This document shows positions 1-7,124 of a stretch of DNA of 57,315 bases, piece by piece. The notes under the pieces were generated by a model that saw only the letters and a list, made by a program, of their open reading frames with translations, was not told the DNA's origin and did not search any database. This stretch comes from Desulfofustis sp. (GTDB lineage Bacteria > Desulfobacterota > Desulfobulbia > Desulfobulbales > Desulfocapsaceae). Position numbers and translations under genes: made by a program. The stretch's first letter is position 1; the number at the start of each line of letters is the position of its first letter. The DNA lies in assembly GCA_013042475.1 (NCBI GenBank), contig JABDQA010000235.1, positions 1 through 57,315 of the forward strand, read 5' to 3'.

Positions 1-98
1 GGATCAGACAATGGATGAAACGATATACATCAAGACCACTTTTGCTCAATGGTAACGGGTTCAACAACTTTCTCTACTATAAATCAATAATTTTATAT

Positions 99-1144
99 CT
101 GATTACCCCCATTCCTCAGCAAGCTTCAATCTGTGATGAGGAAGAGGATTTGTCTGGGTTGCTTGTTTAAGGATTCTATCAATCATAGAACCCATATGAA
201 AACGGTTGTTGAAACGAAAACTGAACTCAGCCAGATACCGCGGCAAATGTTTGGAACTGACAGAATGATACGTTCCGTGAATCGCTCGTTTAACATTGCC
301 AATCATGGTGTTGACCCAGTGAAACAATGTATTGTCCGGATCATTATAAATGCCTTCGGTATTGATTGAATGGTGCAGATCAACGACTTCACATACTCTC
401 GAAAATGGCCGATAACCATCAGTCGTTACAATACAATCATCATGAAGATGCTTTACTATCCAGCGATTTATTTCAGCGGAGGTAAATGATCTGATTTTGC
501 TCATTCGCATGTACACTGGATGCCCTTTGTCGTTATGGGAGACTGCAGCAAGAAAAGGCGTTTTTCCTGGCGCTCCGCGACCACGTTTTCCGCTTTTTTT
601 TTACCGCCCCAGTAGACATCATCCAGTTCGACCAGATTTTCCAATAGCAGCCTGTCGTCAGCGCGTTTCATCACATGTTGGATTTTCTGCTTCATGCGAA
701 AGGCGGCATTAACAGAAATGCCAAGTAAACGCCGGAGGTGCAGACCAGATACACCATCCTTGGATTGGGTAATGAAGTAGATAGCCAGGAACCATGTTGT
801 TAACGGCAGTTTTGAAGATTCAAAGATGGTACCGCTGATCAATGAGGTTTGCTGTTTACAGTGTTTACATTGGTATAAGTTCCTTGATGTTACGGTATAG
901 AAATGGGTACAGCTGCAGCGTGGACAGGTGAAACCGTCAGGCCATCGGATCTTGAACAGCTTGGCTCTGCAGTTTTCTTCAGTACCGAACAATTCGAGGA
1001 ATCTGGACAAACTCAAACCCTTTTGACGGTGAATTCTGTGTTTCGCCATGTCGTAACCTCCTTTGGTTTTTAGAAGATTATGACATGCCTGGGGTATCAT
1101 ATAGCGATCACCCATTACGTTTTCTGAAGTTTAGGGGTAATCAG
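99..1144 (-). mobile_element. IS1595-like insertion sequence
   Basis: The element is bounded by imperfect 21-bp inverted repeats at 99-119 and 1124-1144. Both read CTGATTACCCC inward and match at 17 of 21 positions. The single transposase gene lies between them on the minus strand, and its stop codon sits inside the left repeat. I see no convincing 8-bp target duplication: the flanking 8-mers at 91-98 and 1145-1152 differ. The insertion may therefore be old, or the site may have been rearranged. Family assignment is from the transposase zinc ribbon and DDE-type core. The 98 bases left of the element hold nothing I can recognise. Confidence 0.8.
103..1049 (-). pseudogene. IS1595-family transposase, split by a frameshift at an A9 run
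   Basis: The intact reading would be about 315 aa, normal for the ISXO2-like IS1595 group. The N-terminal part (start ATG at 1049, preceded by AGGAGG) carries a zinc ribbon (CPRC...CKHC) and the first catalytic Asp in VELDDVYWGG. The C-terminal part (to 103) carries the second Asp (TTDGYRPFSR) and the YLAEFSFRFNNR block. The two parts are in different frames. The junction is a run of nine A on the coding strand (594-602 on the plus strand). A -1 shift there restores the family sequence GKRGRGAPGKTPFLAAVSHN. This may be a dead gene, a homopolymer sequencing error, or programmed ribosomal or transcriptional slippage; the sequence alone cannot decide. Confidence 0.85.
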
Positions 1145-1175
1145 AATGTTTTTTAATCAAAAGGGATGAGAATTA

Positions 1176-1781
1176 ATGAAAACAATATTGTTTTTCAGTC
1201 AATTGGTCCAATGTTTGATCATAATACTCATGCTGCAACCGGCAAGTGCGGCGCAAAATACTCCGACAAACAGCGAAACAGAAATGGTTATATACGACTT
1301 CAAAAAGCAAAGCGATCTGGAGGACTGGCGGGTGGTGAATGACGGCGTGATGGGTGGGTTATCCCGGGGTGAAATCATCATGACCGAATCGGGCACCGCC
1401 GTCTTCCAGGGAGTCTTATCACTCGAGAACAACGGTGGATTCTCCTCGACCCGTACGCTACCCCGCCCGTACAACCTGGACGACTACCATGGCGTCAGCC
1501 TGCGTGTTCGGGGCGACGGCAACACCTATCAATTTCGATTGCGGCTCGATGATCGTTTCGACGGCGTTGCCTATCGCTACAGCTTCCAGACAAAGGTTGA
1601 CGAGTGGATGACGGTAGAGATTCCCTTCAGCGAGTGTGTCCCTGTCTTCCGCGGACGCAAGCTGAGCGGCGTGGCCCCTGTCGCACCAGAGAAGATCCAG
1701 CAGATCGGATTTCTTATTTCAGATAAACAGGCCGGACCTTTCAGGCTTGAGATTGACTGGATCAAAGCTCGTCAGCGCTGA
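1176..1781 (+). CDS. CIA30-domain (complex I intermediate-associated protein 30-like) exported protein
   Basis: The 201-aa product has an N-terminal signal peptide (hydrophobic run around residues 10-25, cleavage likely after ASA). It is followed by a single CIA30/NDUFAF1-type galactose-binding-like beta-sandwich. The hallmark block is WRVVNDGVMGGLSRG at about residues 51-65, with ENNGGFSSTR further on. In mitochondria the family helps assemble respiratory complex I. In bacteria the function is not established, and the export signal argues against a direct complex I role here. The start at 1176 follows a purine-rich AAGGGATGAG. The gene begins only 32 bp from the IS end, so its native promoter may have been replaced or disrupted. 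Confidence 0.8.
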   Translation: MKTILFFSQLVQCLIIILMLQPASAAQNTPTNSETEMVIYDFKKQSDLEDWRVVNDGVMGGLSRGEIIMTESGTAVFQGVLSLENNGGFSSTRTLPRPYNLDDYHGVSLRVRGDGNTYQFRLRLDDRFDGVAYRYSFQTKVDEWMTVEIPFSECVPVFRGRKLSGVAPVAPEKIQQIGFLISDKQAGPFRLEIDWIKARQR

Positions 1782-1789
1782 TCACGACC

Positions 1790-1815
1790 CCGGCCCGCTC
1801 TTATCAGCGGGCCGG
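1790..1815. terminator. Strong hairpin between convergent genes
   Basis: CCGGCCCGC at 1790-1798 and GCGGGCCGG at 1807-1815 form a perfect 9-bp GC-rich stem with an 8-base loop. It lies exactly between two convergent genes. There is no clear T tract on either side, so it is a candidate bidirectional terminator or transcript-stabilising hairpin rather than a textbook intrinsic terminator. Confidence 0.6.
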
Positions 1816-1863
1816 AGTGATTAATGAGTTTCGACTGCTGCCGGTCTTTTCCCTTTGGCTGAC

Positions 1864-3366
1864 CTAGTCTTTTCCCTCCAGGGCCTGATACAATTCGAGT
1901 TGATCCAACAGCTCGGTGAGCTGTTCCGTGGTCTGGTAGCGCCCGTTGGCAAACACACCGTAATCCCCGCCACCGGCCATCGCTGAAGCAAAACGGGTGG
2001 AATTGGCATAAAAGAGCCAGATGGTGGTCCACATTCTCTCGGTTTTCTCATCGAAGATGTTCTCACCCTGGGGCAAACCCTTCTCAAAACCGCCGGCCCA
2101 GACATCGCTCAATATCTTGGTCGCCTGATAGGTCATGCGGTTGGTTCTGTGGATTGTGTTGTCGAGCCGCAAGAAGTGGTTCTCCACCCATTGGGTGGAG
2201 TGGCAGGTCAGACACACGGCCTTCATCCTGCCGTTGTTCTCGAGCTGCTGCTCTTCGCTGAGCACGAACTCGGCAACCGGCTCACCGTTGAGCTCAACGG
2301 CCAGGGGAAGCCCATCGGAGTTGACCACATTCTCCAGGTTGGCATCGAGCGGATGGGGGTGGGCATACGGCACCCCGAAAAGGCGCCAGCTAAGCCGGTC
2401 ATTGTATTGATGGGTTCGTTCGGCGACAACCGTCCCTTCCGGCGAGACGAGCAGACTGGCATGGCAGGCGGCACAGGTTGGTGCGGTAAAATCGGTGCCT
2501 ATCCGCCACGGCACCTTCGTAAAATTGAATTCGCTCGCTTTCGAATTGTAGATGTTGCCATGTTTACTGACTTCATAAACCTTGTATGCAGGTACGTCAG
2601 GACCTTTGTGACATTCCGAACAGGTTGACGGTTTTCGGGCTATCTCGATCGCAAACGAGTGCCTGGTATGACAGGATGAACAGGCTCCCTTGGAGCCGTC
2701 CGGATTTAGGCGGCCCACCCCCTGGTTCGGCCACCCCTCGAGGTCGGGAAAATCGAGCTCCCCATAGTCGGTATCCCTGGTGACGAGACCCTTTACCTCC
2801 ACTTTCGTGCCGTGACAATAGAGACAGGACTCGTACTCGGTGAGCATGTCCCCTTCACCGAGTATTAGCTCGTTGTTTTCGTAGGTGTAATGGTTGTTCA
2901 CGACTTTGGTAAAATCCTGGTAAAGCGTATTATCCACTAGATTGCCGTAGGCATGGGACATGATATTCCTGCTGTACTGATCGGCCTCGACACTGTGACA
3001 GGTAGCGCAGTCGGCAGGGCTGACGATCACGTTGATTTCGTAGCCATTGTGTTCGAAAGCATCACCATGCTCTTCGATGCGAAGGCCATGACATTCATAG
3101 CAGCCAACCGCGACCTGCTGCAGTTCGGTGGGAATGTCGGACGAGGAGACGCGGCGCTCGAGCTCGGGTTTAGTCAGCGCCTCCGCGGGAGTTATCCTGC
3201 TGTGCCGGCTGGCCAGCCAGGATGAGACAAGCCCCGGATGCAGTTCGGAATGACAGCTGAGGCAATCTTCGGTTTCATCGCTGAAATTGAGATCTTCGCC
3301 AAAGAGATTCGAGCTGATCACGCAGACGAGAAGACCTGTGACGAGTTGGACCATGCGTTTCATCAT
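1864..3366 (-). CDS. Periplasmic octaheme cytochrome c, hydroxylamine oxidoreductase-like
   Basis: The 500-aa protein has a Sec signal peptide (residues 1-23). It has eight CxxCH haem-binding motifs, with first cysteines near residues 35, 89, 120, 181, 229, 249, 298 and 385. Motif number, spacing and the SKHG stretch near residue 267 fit the octaheme HAO family. Members oxidise hydroxylamine or hydrazine, or in sulfur- and nitrate-reducing bacteria probably act reductively on nitrite or hydroxylamine. Direction depends on a C-terminal Tyr cross-linked to the catalytic haem, which I cannot place without an alignment. AGGAGG precedes tandem ATG codons at 3366 and 3363. No partner quinol oxidase is adjacent, so it may work alone with a soluble donor. 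The family call is solid; the substrate is inference. Confidence 0.82.
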   Translation of the reverse strand: MMKRMVQLVTGLLVCVISSNLFGEDLNFSDETEDCLSCHSELHPGLVSSWLASRHSRITPAEALTKPELERRVSSSDIPTELQQVAVGCYECHGLRIEEHGDAFEHNGYEINVIVSPADCATCHSVEADQYSRNIMSHAYGNLVDNTLYQDFTKVVNNHYTYENNELILGEGDMLTEYESCLYCHGTKVEVKGLVTRDTDYGELDFPDLEGWPNQGVGRLNPDGSKGACSSCHTRHSFAIEIARKPSTCSECHKGPDVPAYKVYEVSKHGNIYNSKASEFNFTKVPWRIGTDFTAPTCAACHASLLVSPEGTVVAERTHQYNDRLSWRLFGVPYAHPHPLDANLENVVNSDGLPLAVELNGEPVAEFVLSEEQQLENNGRMKAVCLTCHSTQWVENHFLRLDNTIHRTNRMTYQATKILSDVWAGGFEKGLPQGENIFDEKTERMWTTIWLFYANSTRFASAMAGGGDYGVFANGRYQTTEQLTELLDQLELYQALEGKD

Positions 3367-3415
3367 ATCCTCCTGATATTGAAGCCATCAGGCCCCGGCT
3401 CACGTCTTTACAATA

Positions 3416-3458
3416 CTACATTGTAGACACGCAGAAGCCTGATAATACACGTGTTATC
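3416..3458. promoter_or_regulatory. Two palindromes upstream of the octaheme cytochrome gene
   Basis: CTACATTGTAG (3416-3426) is a perfect 11-bp palindrome. GATAATACACGTGTTATC (3441-3458) pairs GATAA with TTATC around CACGTG. Both lie in the 207-bp gap upstream of the cytochrome gene and are plausible regulator sites. I cannot assign them to a known regulator. Confidence 0.35.
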
Positions 3459-3573
3459 ACTCAATGTTGTTTACTCCAGAGTCACTCTAAAAAGCAAGAC
3501 GAAAGCGGTGGTGAAACAGGAATGTAAGCCCAGATCAGAAATGAATGCAGGTGGGGGAATTAACGGGTTCGGC

Positions 3574-4485
3574 TCAGGTCTGTTCCTGGATGAACCTCTC
3601 TAGGCTGGGGAGAAGCTCTGGAGCCAGATGGGCGAATGGCTCGGAAAGTCCGAGAACGATATCAAAGTGATTGACCCCTTCGAGCTCGAGGCGTGTCACC
3701 CTGCCGTTCTTATCATCCACACGCTCCTGCAGAAGCTGGGAGTGAAGGGGCAGTACCACACTGTCATCGGCGCCATGCATCAGCAGCAGCGGCGGTGCGT
3801 CGCCGCGGGCGTAAGTTACCGGTCTGGAGATGTCCGGAGGCTGTGCCGTGGCGAAGATCGCTCTATAGCGTCGAAAATTCTCAGGTTCAAAGGCATAGGG
3901 CCCAGCCAGCCCGATCATGCCTCTTATCGAGCGGTCAGTGATACCCTGTTGGTTCAGATAGCGAACATCGAGGGCCAGCAGCGCAGCCAAGTGCGCTCCG
4001 GCAGAATGACCGATGAGCACAATACCGTTTTCCGATTCAGCGATGTTTTCTTCGACCCAGGCCACTGATGCGGCTCCATCTTCGACAAACACTGGAAATT
4101 GCACATCCGGGTAGAGCCGATAGTCGGGGATGACGGTCACGTATCCGCGTGAGCTCAGGGCCTGTCCGACGAACCTGTATTTCTCACGATCCCCGCGCCG
4201 CCAGCTGCCTCCGTAAAAAAAAACCAGTACCGGCGCCTGGGGCTTGTGCACCTCAGGGTAATAGATATCGAGTTTCTGGCGTTCCAGCGATCCATAACCG
4301 ACAGCCCTGTCGAGGGCGAAGCCATCATCAGGAGCAATGGTGTTCACCATGGTCAGCGGCGAACAGCCGGCCAGAGCGAGGGCAAGAATTACCAATAAGG
4401 CGAGATGAACAGAGCGAAGCACTCGCCATGCAGCCGGAAGGAGGGGCCTGTCTGAGGCCCGGTGATTTCGAGGTATCAATTTCAC
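3574..4485 (-). CDS. Lipoprotein alpha/beta-hydrolase (esterase/lipase-like)
   Basis: The 303-aa product carries an N-terminal membrane segment ending in a lipobox (LALAGC, Cys near residue 40), so it is probably a lipid-anchored envelope enzyme. The rest is an alpha/beta-hydrolase fold of the BD-FAE/carboxylesterase type. An oxyanion-hole motif FFYGGSW is followed by the nucleophile elbow GHSAG, an acid in HGADDSVV and a histidine in EGVNHFDIV. The usual HGG is YGG here. The true substrate is unknown. The start at 4485 leaves a long basic n-region of about 25 residues; a later start is possible. The gene is separate from the cytochrome and from the peptidase upstream. Confidence 0.78.
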   Translation of the reverse strand: MKLIPRNHRASDRPLLPAAWRVLRSVHLALLVILALALAGCSPLTMVNTIAPDDGFALDRAVGYGSLERQKLDIYYPEVHKPQAPVLVFFYGGSWRRGDREKYRFVGQALSSRGYVTVIPDYRLYPDVQFPVFVEDGAASVAWVEENIAESENGIVLIGHSAGAHLAALLALDVRYLNQQGITDRSIRGMIGLAGPYAFEPENFRRYRAIFATAQPPDISRPVTYARGDAPPLLLMHGADDSVVLPLHSQLLQERVDDKNGRVTRLELEGVNHFDIVLGLSEPFAHLAPELLPSLERFIQEQT

Positions 4486-4527
4486 ACCTCGTATTATAAG
4501 CAGTTTTCAGCCTTGGTCGACCGGCTT

Positions 4528-5490
4528 TCAATCGATTCTTAACGATGTTTCATGCTCAAGGATCGGCGCACCATCGCGTTCGACGGAATAAACGGCAGTG
4601 TAGACGCCTCTGGGCCAGCCCCCCTGGGGGCGTTTCTTGCCCACATAACTGAGCCAGTTAACCTTGGATTTTTCAATGGTCTGGCTGTTGCTCACCAGAA
4701 AGCTGCCGTCAGGCTTGCGGATAATGACCTCCTGGGTGTCACCTTTTTTGATTCCGACCACATTGGCCCAGAAGACTAAAGCGGGGGAATCTGCCCCCAC
4801 CTGTGGCGCAAGACCCTGCTCAATGGAGTCAAGCGTTTGGGGGCCATCGGCAAAGCCAAATTTGAGCAGGTGGGTGTCGGTGTAGCCAATCTCGTCCTTC
4901 CACAAATAGGTAGCGGTGTCGTTGCAGACACCTTTAAACGGGTCCACCACCTCCTTGCCCCAGCGCACCGAGATGTGCAGGTGGGGGAACTGGGTCTTTC
5001 CCGACAGGCCGATGGTGCCGAGCACGTCGCCCTGCCCGAGACGATCGCCCTTCTTGACGGCCACACTGCCCTTCATCAGATGACAATACTGAGTCTCAAA
5101 ACCTTTTTCATGGACGAGCACCACTCCGTTGCCGCACTCCTTACCCGAATATTTCTTCAGATACGCTTCATGAGTGGTATCGGGCCCGCGGTCCTCCATG
5201 TCGTTGCGGATCCCCAACACCACTCCATCGGCGGCGGCAAGGACCGCCACCCCGTCGGCCATGGCCCGGTAATCCCTGATCCTGATATCGGTGCCCTTGT
5301 GGCCGTCGTAGCTTAAAAAGCCGCATTGGTGGTCTTTCCAGCCCGCACCGGGATCGAGATCGACATAGTTCTGGATGATGCAATCCTGGCCCAGAGTACA
5401 GTCAACCGGAAAGGCCAGCTTGAAATCGGCGGCCTGCAAGACGAGCGGCATCAGCAGAATCGCAGAAAAGAGTAACCCGACAGTCCTCAT
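4528..5490 (-). CDS. Exported M23-family metallopeptidase
   Basis: The 320-aa protein begins with a signal peptide (cleavage near residue 20, LQAAD) and contains a LytM/M23 zinc-peptidase domain. Zinc ligands are visible as GHKGTD (His64, Asp68) and HLHIS (His172), with His137 in YCHLMKG as a further active-site residue. M23 enzymes cut peptide cross-links in peptidoglycan or act on other periplasmic peptides. The domain sits early in the protein and is followed by about 140 residues, probably a beta-rich accessory domain. It lies 6 bp downstream of the HNH gene on the same strand, so co-transcription is likely although no functional link is evident. Confidence 0.88.
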   Translation of the reverse strand: MRTVGLLFSAILLMPLVLQAADFKLAFPVDCTLGQDCIIQNYVDLDPGAGWKDHQCGFLSYDGHKGTDIRIRDYRAMADGVAVLAAADGVVLGIRNDMEDRGPDTTHEAYLKKYSGKECGNGVVLVHEKGFETQYCHLMKGSVAVKKGDRLGQGDVLGTIGLSGKTQFPHLHISVRWGKEVVDPFKGVCNDTATYLWKDEIGYTDTHLLKFGFADGPQTLDSIEQGLAPQVGADSPALVFWANVVGIKKGDTQEVIIRKPDGSFLVSNSQTIEKSKVNWLSYVGKKRPQGGWPRGVYTAVYSVERDGAPILEHETSLRID

Positions 5491-5496
5491 TTTCCG

Positions 5497-5796
5497 TCAA
5501 CGCTTTCGATTCATGTAATCATCCCATTCAACGGGAAGCATGGTCTTCTTTTTGTTGTTGCAGTCTTTGCAACTCGGCACCAGGTTATCCCTCGTGCTCT
5601 GTCCCCCGCGGGAAAGAGGCACGAGATGGTCCATGGAAAGCTGGCTATGGGCCACATGGGCGCCGCAATAATAGCAGATGCCCGAGGCGGTCTTCTGCTG
5701 CCACCACCTGGTTTTTCTAAGCTTCCGGGCCTTGGCGCGCTCCCTCCTGATGGTTTTCTCGTCGACCCCGTCAAGCCAAAGATAATCGTCGCTCAT
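5497..5796 (-). CDS. Small HNH endonuclease-domain protein
   Basis: The 99-aa product consists almost entirely of an HNH domain. It has two zinc-binding CxxC pairs (CYYC near residue 42 and CKDC near residue 77) around the catalytic SMDHLVPLSRGG block and an Asn in the following helix. A basic N-terminal helix (residues 14-35) may contact DNA. Its start ATG overlaps the stop of folC as ATGA, indicating translational coupling. Such stand-alone HNH proteins are common, and their cellular role is generally not known. Confidence 0.85.
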   Translation of the reverse strand: MSDDYLWLDGVDEKTIRRERAKARKLRKTRWWQQKTASGICYYCGAHVAHSQLSMDHLVPLSRGGQSTRDNLVPSCKDCNNKKKTMLPVEWDDYMNRKR

Positions 5797-7085
5797 GGTA
5801 CCACCTCACCCACCACAAGCTTCCTAAACTCCCCGACCAGGTAGAGGGATCCGGCAACGACGATGAGATCTTCGATTTGTGCTCGTTTTTGGACCAGTTC
5901 GAGGGCTTCGTTGACCGTCGAACAGATCTGCACCTCCCGGCTCTGATCGCAACGCAGCTGGCTTCTGAGATCTCCCGGCTCGGCGGCCCGCTCGCTGTCC
6001 GGTTTGGTAAGCAGCAGCACATCGGCCACCCGGCCAATATCGTTGAGCATGTCTCCATAACTCTTGTCGGCCATGGAGGCCCAGATCACATAGAGGTGCC
6101 GGTAGCGGTAATGCGGCAGCGAACTCAACAGACAGTCCACACCGGCCTGGTTGTGAGCGCCATCGAGCAGATATCGGAGAGGCATTTCAACCAGCTCCAT
6201 CCTGCCGGGCCAGGTCGATCCGGCCAGCGCCGTATCGATGGTGGCCGGACCTATGGTGAAGCCCGAGGATCTGAGCTGTACGGCGGCAGCGACGGCACAG
6301 CTGATATTGTCAACCTGCCAGAGGTTGGGCTGCTCAGCCTCCATCAGGTTCAGAATGACCTGATCGGCAGCCGACTTCCAGAGCCACGGGCCATTATCCT
6401 CACGGGCCAGCCAGAAATCCTTGTTCCTCTCCATGAGCGGTGCCTGACGTTCTCTGCAGGTTCTGGTTATTACTATTTGGGCCTGCTGATCGTCTACACC
6501 AGAAATGAGCGGGACATGGGGCTTGATGATGCCGCTCTTCTCGAACGCCACCTCTTCTATCGTAGTTCCAAGATACTGCTCGTGATCGAGGCTGATCGTG
6601 GTGATGATCGACAGCAGCGGCACCACCACATTGGTGGCATCGAGCCTGCCACCCATTCCCGTTTCCAGTATAACCAGGTCGCAGCCGTTTTCAGCGAACC
6701 AGAGAAAGGCCAGGGCCGTAGTGCATTCAAAATAGGTGATCTGGCGACCGTCCAGGCTGCGACGTATGGTCTCCATGTGCCGGCAGAAATCCGCTTCGCT
6801 GATGTAGTGGTCGTCGATCCTGAACCGCTCCCGTACCGAACTCAGGTGCGGTGAAGTGTAGAGCCCCGTCTTGTATCCCGCCGTGGACATGACGCTGCGC
6901 AGCATGGAACAGACCGAACCTTTGCCGTTGGTGCCGGCCACGTGAACCGCCGGACACGTTTCTTCGGGGGAACCAAGTGCAGCCAGGGACGAGCGCATCG
7001 CCTCGAGGCCCAGTTTGATCTTGTGCATCTGCAGATCGTCGAGGTATCTGCAGGCCTCTTCAAAGGATGTAATCGGTGAGGTCAA
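5793..7085 (-). CDS. folC: Bifunctional dihydrofolate synthase / folylpolyglutamate synthase
   Basis: The 430-aa protein is a Mur-ligase-fold enzyme of normal FolC length. The ATP-binding P-loop is AGTNGKGSV (near residue 51). The ILETGMGGRLDATN segment is a FolC signature, and the C-terminal domain holds the LLDGAHNQ motif. It attaches glutamate to dihydropteroate and to reduced folates in the cytoplasm. The gene lies between the helicase gene (39 bp gap) and the HNH gene (4-bp overlap). Together with the distant pabB-pabC fusion it gives two steps of folate supply in this window. Confidence 0.94.
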   Translation of the reverse strand: MTSPITSFEEACRYLDDLQMHKIKLGLEAMRSSLAALGSPEETCPAVHVAGTNGKGSVCSMLRSVMSTAGYKTGLYTSPHLSSVRERFRIDDHYISEADFCRHMETIRRSLDGRQITYFECTTALAFLWFAENGCDLVILETGMGGRLDATNVVVPLLSIITTISLDHEQYLGTTIEEVAFEKSGIIKPHVPLISGVDDQQAQIVITRTCRERQAPLMERNKDFWLAREDNGPWLWKSAADQVILNLMEAEQPNLWQVDNISCAVAAAVQLRSSGFTIGPATIDTALAGSTWPGRMELVEMPLRYLLDGAHNQAGVDCLLSSLPHYRYRHLYVIWASMADKSYGDMLNDIGRVADVLLLTKPDSERAAEPGDLRSQLRCDQSREVQICSTVNEALELVQKRAQIEDLIVVAGSLYLVGEFRKLVVGEVVP

Positions 7086-7124
7086 CGTCGGGTTCCTGCG
7101 GAGGTTGATGGCATCGTCGGCTAA

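Noticed and set aside
90-1153. Target-site duplication of the insertion sequence
   Set aside because: The 8-bp flanks on either side of the inverted repeats are not alike, even after shifting the boundary by one base.
5877-6854. 325-codon plus-strand frame opposite folC
   Set aside because: The minus-strand FolC motifs are complete, and the antisense product has no recognisable domain.
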